From contig NZ_MSLT01000012.1 in the NCBI RefSeq assembly GCF_002149925.1, forward strand, positions 434,001-498,000: 64,000 nucleotides of DNA. The letters run 5' to 3'. Below the pieces are notes generated by a model. The model saw only the letters and a program-made list of their open reading frames with translations. It was not told the origin of the DNA and searched no databases. Positions 8,951-17,724 of this stretch are shown here, piece by piece (position 1 is the first letter of the stretch; each line of letters starts with the position of its first letter). A program made the translations under genes and the position numbers. Source of the DNA: Thioflexithrix psekupsensis (GTDB lineage: Bacteria > Pseudomonadota > Gammaproteobacteria > Beggiatoales > Beggiatoaceae).

Positions 8951-9337
8951 ATGATGGACGACGAAAACAGCGGCGGCAAAATTAAAAAGTTTTTATATCT
9001 CAATCGCAAAGCCCCTTACGGCAGTATTTATGCGTTGGAATCGTTGGAAGTGGTGTTGATTGGTGCGGCGTTCGATCAAGATGTCAGTTTGGCGTTTGTG
9101 GACGATGGCGTATATCAATTGGTCAAAGGACAAAGCACTGATGGCATTGGCATGAAGAATTTTTCCCCCACCTATCGCGCTTTAGAAATGTATGATGTGG
9201 AAAAATTGTATGTCGATCAAGCCTCTTTAGAAGCTCGCGGTTTGACAGAAGCAGATTTGCTAGTCCCCGTCGAAGTGCTAGACAGTGCGCAAATGGCCGC
9301 GTTGATGGCTGAACAAGAAGTGGTTTTTAGCTTTTAA
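8951..9337 (+). CDS. dsrF: DsrF subunit of the DsrEFH sulfurtransferase
   Basis: This 128-residue, TusC-like subunit has the conserved core RKAPYGSIYALESLEVVLIGAAFDQDVSLAFVDDGVYQL. It contains no cysteine at all, so it cannot carry persulfide itself. This agrees with DsrE, and not DsrF, being the catalytic subunit. It packs with DsrE and DsrH in the cytoplasmic hexamer. GAGG is placed ahead of the ATG (two adjacent ATGs at 8951 and 8954). dsrH starts 12 bases after its stop, indicating tight coexpression. Confidence 0.96.
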   Translation: MMDDENSGGKIKKFLYLNRKAPYGSIYALESLEVVLIGAAFDQDVSLAFVDDGVYQLVKGQSTDGIGMKNFSPTYRALEMYDVEKLYVDQASLEARGLTEADLLVPVEVLDSAQMAALMAEQEVVFSF

Positions 9338-9349
9338 TCGGAGTCCAAC

Positions 9350-9655
9350 ATGTTATTACACACGGTCAACAAATCCCCATTTGAGCGCGTCGCATTACAA
9401 ACCTGTTTACGGTTATCGCAGGCGGGTTGTGGCATTTTATTATTAGAAGATGGCGTTTATGCTGCATTACAAGGCACACAAACTGAAGCCCAGATTAAAG
9501 ATGCCCTGAATGATAAAAAAGTGTATGCCTTATTACCCGATTTACAAGCCCGTGGTTTTACCGCGGACAAAGTGATCGCGGGCGTACAACTAATTGATTA
9601 CAATGGCTTTGTCGATTTAGTGATCGAATATCAAGCCACCCAAGCGTGGTTGTAG
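9350..9655 (+). CDS. dsrH: DsrH subunit of the DsrEFH sulfurtransferase
   Basis: At 101 residues this is the TusB-like third subunit of the DsrEFH complex. It begins MLLHTVNKSPFERVALQTCL, and Cys19 sits at the position of the conserved DsrH cysteine. A second cysteine is Cys27. The LLLEDGVYAAL segment is typical. GGAG lies 9 bases before the start. A 117-base gap with a weak GC-rich hairpin near 9685-9700 separates it from dsrC. Confidence 0.95.
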   Translation: MLLHTVNKSPFERVALQTCLRLSQAGCGILLLEDGVYAALQGTQTEAQIKDALNDKKVYALLPDLQARGFTADKVIAGVQLIDYNGFVDLVIEYQATQAWL

Positions 9656-9772
9656 TCACAAGACAAGGCATTTTTTACCTAAGGGTGGCCGCCCTCTTCA
9701 TCTTATGACGGCTGGACACTGCCCTTTTTTCTTAACCCTTTCTCACAATACATTACAAGAGGACATAACGTT

Positions 9773-10105
9773 ATGGCAATCGAAGTCAACGGTAAAACAG
9801 TCGAAACTGACGAAGAAGGTTACTTAACCAATCTGAACGATTGGGACCGAGATGTGGCACAAGTGTTGGCCAAACAAGACGACTTGACACTGACCGAGAG
9901 CCATTGGGAAGTGATCGACTTTTTGCGTGAATACTATGAAGAGTATCAAATCGCGCCTGCGGTTCGCGTTTTAACCAAAGCCATTGGCAAAAAACTGGGC
10001 GCGGACAAAGGCAACAGCAAATATTTGTATGATCTATTCCCCTACGGCCCTGCCAAACAAGCCTGCCGTTTCGCAGGATTACCCAAACCCACAGGTTGCG
10101 TGTAA
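9773..10105 (+). CDS. dsrC: Sulfur-trafficking protein DsrC
   Basis: This 110-residue protein carries sulfur to DsrAB and links it to the DsrMKJOP membrane complex through a trisulfide/thiol cycle. Both redox cysteines of the flexible C-terminal arm are present, Cys98 and Cys109 (the penultimate residue), ten residues apart as in true DsrC. TusE-like paralogues keep only the last. GKKLGADKGNSKYLYDLFPYGPAKQACRFAGLPKP is nearly invariant in the family. AAGAGG precedes the ATG. The codons are rich in preferred forms (ggc, aaa, atc), consistent with high expression. Hairpins in the gap to dsrM may set its separate mRNA level. Confidence 0.98.
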   Translation: MAIEVNGKTVETDEEGYLTNLNDWDRDVAQVLAKQDDLTLTESHWEVIDFLREYYEEYQIAPAVRVLTKAIGKKLGADKGNSKYLYDLFPYGPAKQACRFAGLPKPTGCV

Positions 10106-10167
10106 TTCCTTGAATCGCTTGCCCTATTTGCGGCATGGCTGATCAGTTTTGAGTGGATTTTTTCGCT

Positions 10168-10221
10168 TCCGCCTTCGACTTCTGAGTAAAACGTCAAGGC
10201 GGATCAGACTGTTTTTGTCTG
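10168..10221. promoter_or_regulatory. Two adjacent hairpins between dsrC and dsrM
   Basis: TCCGCCTTCGAC (10168-10179) pairs with GTCAAGGCGGA (10193-10203) with one bulge. Directly after it CAGAC (10205-10209) pairs with GTCTG (10217-10221) across a T-rich loop. Placed 60 bases past dsrC, they could protect or attenuate the dsrC message. The 235-base gap holds no gene. Confidence 0.5.
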
Positions 10222-10340
10222 CTCTACGGGTCTGCTGTAAAACATTTGAATAAATCTAATGCGTCTGAAAAAAATCCCCGTCTATTGGCGAGCCATTGGC
10301 GAGTGAGGTCAGGCGGGATTGAAGGTTAGAGAATTTGCTT

Positions 10341-11078
10341 ATGGTATTAACTACAATTTACGCGCTTTTGTTCTATTTTGCAACAGCCGTGTTACTTTTT
10401 GGTGTGGGTTACAAGGTGTATCAGTACGCCAGTGTGCCTGCGCCGTTAAAAATTCCAACCACGCCTGCGCCCACCACTCGGACGGGAGTGGTTTTGCGGA
10501 TGCTACGCGAAGTGATTTGGTTTGAAAGTTTATTCCGCGCCAATAAATGGATTTGGTTATTCGGAATGTTGTTTCATGGTGCCTTATGGTTGGTGTTGTT
10601 GCGTCATGTCCGTTATTTCATCGACCCCGTGTGGACTTGGGTGATTCTTATCCAACCCATTGGTAAATATGCAGGTTTTATCATGATGATCGGTTTGGTT
10701 GGCTTATTGGTACGGCGAATTGCGGTGGAACGGATTCGTTATATCAGCAGTCCATCGGATTACCTGATGCTAGTGTTACTTTTAGCCATTGGCGGCAGCG
10801 GTCTCATGATGACTTTTGTACTGCACACAGATATTGTTCAGTTTAAAGCCTTTATGTTGGGCGTGATGACGTTCAGTTGGCAGCCGATTCCTCCTGATCC
10901 TATTTTGTTGCTGCATTTAACCGCAGTGTTGCTGCTGATGATCATTTTTCCTTACAGCAAACTGTTACATGCCCCCGGCGTTTTCTTCAGTCCCACCCGT
11001 AATCAAGTCGATAATCCACGCGAACAACGACATATCGCCGATTGGGCTAAACGTTTAGAAGATGCGTCATCGTCATAG
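10341..11078 (+). CDS. dsrM: DsrM, membrane cytochrome b subunit of the DsrMKJOP complex
   Basis: This 245-residue protein has five membrane helices and NarI-like character. It binds haem b and exchanges electrons with the quinone pool, passing them to or from DsrK. Candidate haem-ligand histidines lie in the helices (MLFHGALW, LLRHVRYF, LLLHLTAV). PAPLKIPTTPAPTTRTGVVLRMLREV is a typical DsrM loop. The ATG at 10341 is chosen. A TTG six bases upstream is in frame but less likely, and the ribosome site is weak (GAAGG at 10321). dsrK follows after 36 bases. Confidence 0.95.
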   Translation: MVLTTIYALLFYFATAVLLFGVGYKVYQYASVPAPLKIPTTPAPTTRTGVVLRMLREVIWFESLFRANKWIWLFGMLFHGALWLVLLRHVRYFIDPVWTWVILIQPIGKYAGFIMMIGLVGLLVRRIAVERIRYISSPSDYLMLVLLLAIGGSGLMMTFVLHTDIVQFKAFMLGVMTFSWQPIPPDPILLLHLTAVLLLMIIFPYSKLLHAPGVFFSPTRNQVDNPREQRHIADWAKRLEDASSS

Positions 11079-11114
11079 CACAAGCCTAAAAGCTGGACAC
11101 AAAGGAGCGTAAAC

Positions 11115-12635
11115 ATGGCCAAGACTATTGATGTGCCAGTACTTAAACCGTATATCGAAATCCCAAAACTACAACCCGATGTCATGGCAGGAAGCGGCCC
11201 TTATATCGCTAAACCTGACATGCAAGCGGCCTTGGGATTCCGTGGCGAATTGCCAGAGGATTGGCAAAGTATCGCCTTGAATAAGATGGGCGAATTGCTG
11301 AAAAAATACCGCAGTTTCCAAGTTTACATGGATGCGTGCGTGAAATGTGGCGCGTGTACGGACAAATGTCATTACTTACTCGGCACGGCAGACCCAAAAA
11401 ATATGCCCGTGGCACGACAAGATTTGATACGTAAAGTGTATCGTCGCTATTTTACTTTAGCGGGTAAGTATTTTCCCAAATTGGTCGGCGCGGTCGATTT
11501 AACCGAAGAAGTGTTAAACGATTGGCACAACTATTATCACCAATGTTCCGAATGTCGCCGTTGTTCGGTGTATTGTCCTTATGGGATTGATACCGCTGAA
11601 GTCACCATGGCCGCACGCGAAATTTTAAACAGCATCGGTCGCGGCCAAAAATACTCCAATGAAATCATCGGCAAAGTTTATAAAATCGGTAATAACTTAG
11701 GTTTACCTGAACCCGCTTTGCGCGATACGTTGGAAGGTTTGGAAGAAGATGTAGAAGCCGATATTGGCATTAAAGTGCGTTTTCCGTTGGATGAAGCGGG
11801 AGCGGAAATTTTATTGGTTACGCCTTCGGCTGACTTTTTTGCTGAACCGCATGTGGATGGTTTAGTCGGCTATGCCAAAGTGTTTCATCAAGCGGGAGTC
11901 ACGTGGACTCTGAGTTCTAAAGCCTCTGAAGCGGCCAATTTCGGCCTGTTTATCGGCAGTTATGAAAATATGCGCCGTATCGCCTTGCGTATTCGAGAAG
12001 CCGCGATTGAATTGGGCGTGAAACGTATTGTATTTGGTGAATGTGGTCATGCGTGGCGTGTGGCGTATAGTTTTCTGAATACTTTAGCGGGGCCGTTTGA
12101 TTTTCTCGATCCGCGTTATCCTGTTCCGCAGCATATTTGTGAATTTACCTACGATTTATTGCAATCGGGCAAGTTGACGCTGGATAAATCCGTCAACGAT
12201 CACCGTGTGATGACGTTCCACGATTCTTGTAACGTGGCGCGGGCTTCGCGTATGGGCAACGTACCCGGCGGACAATTTACCATTCCCCGCGAATTGATTA
12301 AGGCCGCTTGTAATAATTTTTATGACATGGCTCCTGAAACCATCCATGACCAAACCTATTGCTGTGGCGGCGGCGGCGGTCTGTTGACCGACGATTTGCT
12401 TGAATTACGCATCAAAGGCGCAATGCCCCGAATGCAAGCCTTACAGCAAGCCACTGAACAATATCAAATTACCCATTTAGCCGCGATTTGTGCCATTTGT
12501 AAAAGTCAATTCACCAAAGTTTTGCCTTACTACGGTTTCAAAATGGATCAAGTCATCAGTGTTCACCAGTTGATTGGCGATGCCATTGTCTTTCAAACCG
12601 ACTCCGAACACCCCGAAAACAATACCGTTACCTAA
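11115..12635 (+). CDS. dsrK: DsrK, HdrD-like iron-sulfur subunit of DsrMKJOP
   Basis: This 506-residue, cytoplasm-facing subunit is related to heterodisulfide reductase HdrD. The first [4Fe-4S] motif is Cys75-x2-Cys78-x2-Cys81-x3-Cys85. The second is CSECRRCSVYC. Two CCG-type cysteine domains follow, including YCCGGGGGLL, which builds the non-cubane or special cluster that handles the DsrC disulfide or trisulfide. It accepts electrons from DsrC and delivers them to DsrM. GGAG lies ahead of the ATG. It is the normal length for the family and is followed 22 bases later by dsrL. Confidence 0.97.
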   Translation: MAKTIDVPVLKPYIEIPKLQPDVMAGSGPYIAKPDMQAALGFRGELPEDWQSIALNKMGELLKKYRSFQVYMDACVKCGACTDKCHYLLGTADPKNMPVARQDLIRKVYRRYFTLAGKYFPKLVGAVDLTEEVLNDWHNYYHQCSECRRCSVYCPYGIDTAEVTMAAREILNSIGRGQKYSNEIIGKVYKIGNNLGLPEPALRDTLEGLEEDVEADIGIKVRFPLDEAGAEILLVTPSADFFAEPHVDGLVGYAKVFHQAGVTWTLSSKASEAANFGLFIGSYENMRRIALRIREAAIELGVKRIVFGECGHAWRVAYSFLNTLAGPFDFLDPRYPVPQHICEFTYDLLQSGKLTLDKSVNDHRVMTFHDSCNVARASRMGNVPGGQFTIPRELIKAACNNFYDMAPETIHDQTYCCGGGGGLLTDDLLELRIKGAMPRMQALQQATEQYQITHLAAICAICKSQFTKVLPYYGFKMDQVISVHQLIGDAIVFQTDSEHPENNTVT

Positions 12636-12657
12636 ATATTGAGGAGGAGATGGTCTT

Positions 12658-14616
12658 ATGTCCACACAAAACCCCGTTACAGAAAAAAAACCATTAACGT
12701 TTCGCCGCTACAAAGACGGTGACAGCAAACCGTATCGCAGTCATCTACAGATTTTCCAAGCCAGTTGGAGTCACAAATGTCCTACTTATGTTCACCGCAC
12801 GCCACCGTGTCAAGGCGCGTGTCCGGCGGGAGAAGACATTCGTGGCTGGTTGGGCATTGCGCGTGGGATGGAAAAACCACCAGCCGGCATGACCTGGGAA
12901 GAGTATGCGTTTCAACGTTCTACCAAAGCCAATCCGTTCCCATCTGTTATGGGTCGGGTGTGTCCTGCGCCGTGTCAAACCAATTGTAATCGTAATGCGG
13001 TGGATGATTTTGTCGGTATTAATGCCGTTGAGCAGTTTATTGGTGATACTGCGATTAAAAACGGCTTTAAATTGCCGCCACCCGGTGTCGATACCGGTAA
13101 AAAAGTGGCCATTGTTGGCGGTGGCCCCGCGGGCTTGTCGGCCGCTTATCAATTGCGTTTATTGGGTCATGCTTGCACCATTTTCGATGATCACGAATCT
13201 TTAGGCGGTATGATGCGCTACGGGATTCCCGGTTATCGTACGCCACGTGATATGTTGGATGCAGAAATTCAACGTATTCTCGACTTGGGCGTAGAAACTC
13301 GTATGAATACACGAGTCGGACGCGATGTCAGTATTGCCGATTTAGAAGAGCAATTTGACGCGATTTTGTGGGCTTTGGGTTGTAAAGAAGGGCGAAATTT
13401 ACCCGTTCCCGGTTCTGACGCGCCTAACTGCTTGCGTGGTGTGGAGTTTTTAAGCGATTTCAACCAATCCAAAGTCAACGGCGTACCGAAAAAATTAGTG
13501 GTTGTCGGTGGTGGTGATACATCAATTGACGTGGCTTCTGTCGCACGTCGTTTGGGACATGTTCACCCTGATATGGTAGAACAAGTCGCTAACGAAGAAT
13601 CAGCCGAATATGTCGCTTTTGATGCCGCATCTTCTGCGGCACGTCAAGGGGCGGATGTCGTGTTGACTTCATTATTCCCCAAAAGCCAAATGACCGCCGC
13701 ACAGCATGAAGTACAAGATGCCTTGCGCGAAGGGGTCGATATTCAAGACGGAGTCATGCCTTTAGAAGTGATTTTGGATGAAAAAGGCTACGCGACGGGT
13801 CTGAAAATGGCCAAGTGTGAAGTGAAAAACAATCGGCCGATTCCGATTGAAGGCACTGAATACGTGATTGAAGCTGATGTAATTATCGCGGCCATTGGTC
13901 AATATGGTGATTTGACTGGTTTAGATGAGTTAAACAACGGTCGTAACTTCATTGATGCCGACGCAACGTATCAAGTGAAAGACCGTCCCGGTCATTTCGT
14001 CGCAGGCGACATTATTCGTCCGCATTTGCTGACGACGGCAATTGGTCAAGGTTCAATTGCCGCAGAATCCATTGACCGCTACTTAAAAGCCAACTGGTTG
14101 AAAAAACGGCCAAAAGTGGACGTGCATCATTTTGACTTATTAGAAAAGTTAAAAGAAGCCAACTTAGCTCCAGAGCCTTTTGTTCCTGAACAAGCTGGCG
14201 ATATGCGAGGGACATCAGCCGCTAAATACGCAGTACATAACTACGAAGATCGTGGGCCAATGGAAATTATTGATTCTAAGGTCTTGTTCTTAGGACATTT
14301 TAACGATGTGCCGCGGGAAATTCGGGCAGAAGTGCATGTCAGCGCGGACAATGTGATTGGTAACTATGTAGAACGGATTGTCGGCCTAGATGCCGCACGC
14401 GCCCAAGCCGAAGCCAAACGCTGTATGAGTTGTGGGATGTGTTTTGAGTGTGACAATTGCGTGGTGTTCTGTCCCCAAGAAGCCGTCAAACGGACTCCGA
14501 AGAAAGAAGCCACCACAGGACGTTATGTTTACACTGATTACAGCCGTTGTATTGGCTGTCATATCTGTGCAGACGTTTGCCCAACGGGCTATATCAACAT
14601 GGGTTTGGGTGAATAA
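12658..14616 (+). CDS. dsrL: DsrL, NAD(P)H:acceptor flavo-iron-sulfur oxidoreductase
   Basis: This 652-residue soluble protein resembles the glutamate-synthase small subunit and is the electron partner of oxidative DsrAB. In order it has an N-terminal cysteine-rich cluster domain (PPCQGACPAGEDIRGW; VCPAPCQTNC), an FAD site VAIVGGGPAGLSAAY near residue 149, and a NAD(P) site VVVGGGDTSIDVAS near residue 281. A C-terminal 2x[4Fe-4S] ferredoxin domain follows (CMSCGMCFECDNC; CIGCHICADVCP). The ferredoxin tail is the feature of the DsrL-1 type found in sulfur oxidisers. GAGGAGA precedes the start. dsrJ begins two bases after its stop. Confidence 0.97.
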   Translation: MSTQNPVTEKKPLTFRRYKDGDSKPYRSHLQIFQASWSHKCPTYVHRTPPCQGACPAGEDIRGWLGIARGMEKPPAGMTWEEYAFQRSTKANPFPSVMGRVCPAPCQTNCNRNAVDDFVGINAVEQFIGDTAIKNGFKLPPPGVDTGKKVAIVGGGPAGLSAAYQLRLLGHACTIFDDHESLGGMMRYGIPGYRTPRDMLDAEIQRILDLGVETRMNTRVGRDVSIADLEEQFDAILWALGCKEGRNLPVPGSDAPNCLRGVEFLSDFNQSKVNGVPKKLVVVGGGDTSIDVASVARRLGHVHPDMVEQVANEESAEYVAFDAASSAARQGADVVLTSLFPKSQMTAAQHEVQDALREGVDIQDGVMPLEVILDEKGYATGLKMAKCEVKNNRPIPIEGTEYVIEADVIIAAIGQYGDLTGLDELNNGRNFIDADATYQVKDRPGHFVAGDIIRPHLLTTAIGQGSIAAESIDRYLKANWLKKRPKVDVHHFDLLEKLKEANLAPEPFVPEQAGDMRGTSAAKYAVHNYEDRGPMEIIDSKVLFLGHFNDVPREIRAEVHVSADNVIGNYVERIVGLDAARAQAEAKRCMSCGMCFECDNCVVFCPQEAVKRTPKKEATTGRYVYTDYSRCIGCHICADVCPTGYINMGLGE

Positions 14617-14618
14617 CG

Positions 14619-15059
14619 ATGTGGAGTCGGTTATTCACGGGTCGTTTTATGGCCGTGTTCATCTTGTTGATTGGGGGGGGCTTGAGCATTGCGCTGAGTC
14701 TAAACGCCCAAGATCAAACGCCCGCTGTGCCGAAAACAGAAGCGCGTTTTTCGCCCGAAGGTTTGCCTAAAGCGAAAATGCCTGTTTCTGAAACACAAGC
14801 CTGTGTGGAGTCGATCCCATTGATCCGCAGTCAACATGGTCAATTCTTGAAACATTTTCGAGATGAGACAATGTACAACGGCATTCGTGGTCAAAAACAC
14901 AGTTTACAAGGCTGTATTGATTGCCACGTCACGCCCAATGCACAAGGGCAGACATTGAGTGTCCATGAGGATTCGCAGCATTTTTGCCGTGCTTGTCACC
15001 AATACGCTGCGGTGACGGTGGATTGCTTCCAATGTCATACTAGCTTGCCTGCGGAGTAA
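14619..15059 (+). CDS. dsrJ: DsrJ, periplasmic trihaem cytochrome c of DsrMKJOP
   Basis: This 146-residue protein has an uncleaved N-terminal membrane anchor (residues of about 8-28) and three haem c motifs: CIDCH (99-103), CRACH (123-127) and CFQCH (136-140). Cys62 in TQACVESIPLIRSQHGQFLK matches the conserved cysteine that can serve as an unusual haem ligand in DsrJ. It is the periplasmic redox module of the complex. The stop of dsrL and the start of dsrJ are two bases apart, so translation is probably coupled. Confidence 0.96.
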   Translation: MWSRLFTGRFMAVFILLIGGGLSIALSLNAQDQTPAVPKTEARFSPEGLPKAKMPVSETQACVESIPLIRSQHGQFLKHFRDETMYNGIRGQKHSLQGCIDCHVTPNAQGQTLSVHEDSQHFCRACHQYAAVTVDCFQCHTSLPAE

Positions 15060-15073
15060 TTCGTAGTGTAGGG

Positions 15074-15120
15074 CAGCGTGGTGGGTTTGCTCTGGTGAAA
15101 ATGTCAACCCATTCACGCTG
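15074..15120. promoter_or_regulatory. Intercistronic hairpin between dsrJ and dsrO
   Basis: CAGCGTG (15074-15080) and CACGCTG (15114-15120) are exact complements. Inner GGGTTTG and CAACCC segments extend the stem with small bulges. It lies in a 129-base gap with no gene. Confidence 0.5.
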
Positions 15121-15188
15121 TCTCATTCGCCTGCGAATCAATCACTGCTTGTGCTTGGCCTTATTGCAGAACATAACGAGTTTTTAAC

Positions 15189-15911
15189 ATGTCTGAATCA
15201 AAACCCATTCAACCGCCGCGTCGTGATTTTTTAAAACAAGTGGCTGCGGTCGCCGGTTTGACCTTAGCACCGGGTGTTTTTTTACAAACCGTATCGGCGG
15301 CTGTGAATGCAAGTCAACGTTGGGGCTTGTTGATTGACAGTAACAAGTGTGGAGATTGTCAAGCCTGCGTGACGGCATGTCACACAGAAAACGGAATCAC
15401 GGATCACAATCGCCCAGAAACCGATGCCCAATGGATTCGTAAAGTCGATCTGCGTCACAAAACCACAGGGCGCGTGCATTCTCTGCCGATGATGTGCCAA
15501 CATTGTGAGCATCCGCCGTGTGTGGATGTGTGTCCGACAGGGGCATCGTTTAAACGCCAAGACGGCATTGTTTTAGTGGATAAACATATTTGTATTGGTT
15601 GCCGCTATTGCATGATGGCTTGTCCTTATAAAGCGCGTTCGTTTGTTCACGAAGTCATCACCGATCAAAAAGCCCACGCGCCTCGCGGTAAGGGAACGGT
15701 GGAAAGTTGTACTTTGTGTGTCCATCGGGTGGATACGGGACGTTTACCTTCCTGTGTCGAAGCCTGCGCCGCAACGGGACGCGGGGCGATGTTATTTGGC
15801 GACATGAACGATCCCAATAGCGAATTGGCACAACGGTTACGTACTGAATACAGCACCACGATTAGAGCCGATCTGCGCTTAAATCCGGGTGTGCGTTATC
15901 AAGGAATTTAA
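15189..15911 (+). CDS. dsrO: DsrO, Tat-exported periplasmic iron-sulfur subunit of DsrMKJOP
   Basis: This 240-residue protein begins with a twin-arginine signal: Arg11-Arg12 in PPRRDFLKQVAAVAGLTL, cleaved near VSA-A. The mature part is a ferredoxin of the DMSO-reductase beta type with four [4Fe-4S] motifs: CGDCQACVTAC, CQHCEHPPCVDVC, CIGCRYCMMAC and CTLCVHR. It connects periplasmic DsrJ with the quinone-binding subunit DsrP. CGAG lies ahead of the ATG. dsrP starts 6 bases after its stop. Confidence 0.97.
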   Translation: MSESKPIQPPRRDFLKQVAAVAGLTLAPGVFLQTVSAAVNASQRWGLLIDSNKCGDCQACVTACHTENGITDHNRPETDAQWIRKVDLRHKTTGRVHSLPMMCQHCEHPPCVDVCPTGASFKRQDGIVLVDKHICIGCRYCMMACPYKARSFVHEVITDQKAHAPRGKGTVESCTLCVHRVDTGRLPSCVEACAATGRGAMLFGDMNDPNSELAQRLRTEYSTTIRADLRLNPGVRYQGI

Positions 15912-15917
15912 TCAGTT

Positions 15918-17129
15918 ATGAACCCTACGAATAAAATAACGGTTTATCGCAAATTAGAAGGGCAAAGTGTGGGTTTTTACATTTTGCTGGTGGTGTTAGC
16001 CATCATGGTTGCCATGGGGTTGTTGGCCGCTTGGACAATGGAGCATGAGGGGCATTGGATCAGCGGGATGAATAACCAAGTGGTGTGGGGAATGCCGCAT
16101 ATTTTTGCGATTTTTTTAATTCTAGCGGCCTCTGGGGTCTTAAACGTGGCTTCAGTGAGTACGGTATTCGGCCAAGAGGTGTATAAACCGCTGGGGCGTT
16201 TATCGGGTTTATTGGCGATCACCTTATTGGTTGGTGGCTTAATGGTTTTGGTCTTAGATTTAGGCCGGCCGGATCGTTTGATCATTGCCATGACGCATTA
16301 TAATTTTAAATCAATTTTTGCGTGGAATATTGTTTTATATAATGGTTTCATGGCGGTGGTATTTATTTACTTGTGGTTTATGATGGAAAAACGAATGCAG
16401 CCTTATTATCCGATTGCGGGTAGAATTGCATTTATTTGGCGTTTAATTTTAACCACAGGGACGGGATCAATTTTTGGTTTCTTATTAGCCCGCGAACCTT
16501 ATGGCACAGCGGTGATGGCACCGATGTTTATTGCCATGTCATTAATGTTTGGTAAAGCGATGTTTCTGCTTATTTTAATGAGCAGTTATCGCGGGAGTCA
16601 ACGCATGTTAAATCATGCGGTGGTGATGCGTTTAAAGAATTTATTGGCGATGTTTATTATTACCGCATTATATTTTTTAACGGTTTATTTCATCACTTTT
16701 GCTTATTTTACAGAACAACATGGCGTGGTGCGTTTCTTTTTATTAGACGGCGGCCATTATACGACTTTATTCTGGTTGGGACAGATTGGATTGGGCGCGG
16801 CGTTGCCGTTATTCATACTGTATCATCCGCGATTAGGCGAGCAATTTAGCATGATTGCGGTGGCTTCGGTGTCTGTGGTGATTGGTGGTATGATTCAACT
16901 TTATGTGCTGATCATTGGTGGACAGGCTTATCCTTTAGATATGTTTCCTGAAATGGAAATTTTAGCGTCTAGTTTTCATGATGGAGTCGTTGCCAATTAC
17001 GCGCCGAGTCATTGGGAGTTTATGTTGGGATTAGCGGGGCTGGCTATGTCATTATTAATGACCGTATTAGCCATGCGCATTTTTGATGTTTTACCCGAAT
17101 GCGTCACAGAAGAAGTGCCTGCTTTATAA
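15918..17129 (+). CDS. dsrP: DsrP, NrfD-like quinone-interacting membrane subunit
   Basis: This 403-residue integral membrane protein has about ten helices and belongs to the NrfD/PsrC family. It lacks haem motifs and is thought to carry a quinone site that works with DsrO. Family landmarks include LGRPDRLIIAMTHYNFKSIFAWNIVLYNGF and the C-terminal SHWEFMLGLAGLAMSLLM. It closes the main dsr operon: a strong hairpin with T-runs on both sides begins four bases after its stop. Confidence 0.96.
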   Translation: MNPTNKITVYRKLEGQSVGFYILLVVLAIMVAMGLLAAWTMEHEGHWISGMNNQVVWGMPHIFAIFLILAASGVLNVASVSTVFGQEVYKPLGRLSGLLAITLLVGGLMVLVLDLGRPDRLIIAMTHYNFKSIFAWNIVLYNGFMAVVFIYLWFMMEKRMQPYYPIAGRIAFIWRLILTTGTGSIFGFLLAREPYGTAVMAPMFIAMSLMFGKAMFLLILMSSYRGSQRMLNHAVVMRLKNLLAMFIITALYFLTVYFITFAYFTEQHGVVRFFLLDGGHYTTLFWLGQIGLGAALPLFILYHPRLGEQFSMIAVASVSVVIGGMIQLYVLIIGGQAYPLDMFPEMEILASSFHDGVVANYAPSHWEFMLGLAGLAMSLLMTVLAMRIFDVLPECVTEEVPAL

Positions 17130-17133
17130 AAAA

Positions 17134-17180
17134 AAGCTGAATCAGAATGATTCATTTATTCTGGTTCAGCTTATTTTTTT
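17134..17180. terminator. Bidirectional intrinsic terminator ending dsrP
   Basis: AAGCTGAATCAGAAT (17134-17148) pairs with ATTCTGGTTCAGCTT (17158-17172), 15 positions with one mismatch and a 9-base loop. A T-run follows (17172-17180) and an A-run precedes. It serves dsrP on the plus strand and the convergent gene on the minus strand, so dsrNR must be transcribed separately. Confidence 0.9.
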
Positions 17181-17574
17181 ACACCTTACTGGCACCAGGC
17201 TTTTTCACATTATATTCCTCATGTGACAGCAGATCAAAAGGAATAAGTCCGTCCTTATCTTCTTTAAATAAAATGCGGTAATCATTATCAATCGGCACAG
17301 AAATAATTTTGCGGTTATAGTTCATTCGTTTGCCGTTCAATTGGGGGAAGGGTTCGCCGTGCCTAATGGCATCTAAAATGGCGCGGGCTTTTAACACCAG
17401 TTTTTTACGCGGCAATCCGCGCAAATCGATGGGATCGTGAGCAAAGGCTTCTTTCCACTGTTGTTTTTCGGTTTTGGCTTGGATTTGTTCACTTTTATCC
17501 TCTTCCAGTTGTTTACAAGTATGGCAAAATTGGCCATTGCCTTTGTGACCGCAGGGAAATGTTTTTTTAGGCAT
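17179..17574 (-). CDS. Zinc-ribbon-like protein with a RelE/HigB-like C-terminal region
   Basis: This 131-residue protein begins MPKKTFPCGHKGNGQFCHTC. Cys8, His10, Cys17 and Cys20 look like a small zinc site. A charged linker follows, then a C-terminal half (KARAILDAIRHGEPFPQLNGKRM...ISVPIDNDYRILFKEDKDGLIPFDLLSHEEY) whose pattern resembles RelE/YoeB-type toxin folds, with YRILF as the core strand. No antitoxin gene is adjacent, so it may not be a toxin. It sits on the opposite strand between dsrP and dsrN, splitting what is one operon in other sulfur oxidisers. AGGAG lies upstream in its own direction. The fold assignment is tentative. Confidence 0.65.
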   Translation of the reverse strand: MPKKTFPCGHKGNGQFCHTCKQLEEDKSEQIQAKTEKQQWKEAFAHDPIDLRGLPRKKLVLKARAILDAIRHGEPFPQLNGKRMNYNRKIISVPIDNDYRILFKEDKDGLIPFDLLSHEEYNVKKPGASKV

Positions 17575-17724
17575 TTTTTTAGCTCCTCATTGTGATGGTG
17601 TGTCATGTTTTAGGTGGGTCTGAATTAGAGAAAAACATTTGCGCTTCAAATCTTGTGACTCAGAAATTTTTTCTGTCTCTCCAATATGGGGGACATTGTC
17701 CCAAATTCCAAAGGAAAATTGTTC

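Noticed and set aside
9685-9700. Terminator between dsrH and dsrC
   Set aside because: The stem is only about four clear pairs and lacks a T-run; too weak to call beside the other dsr hairpins.
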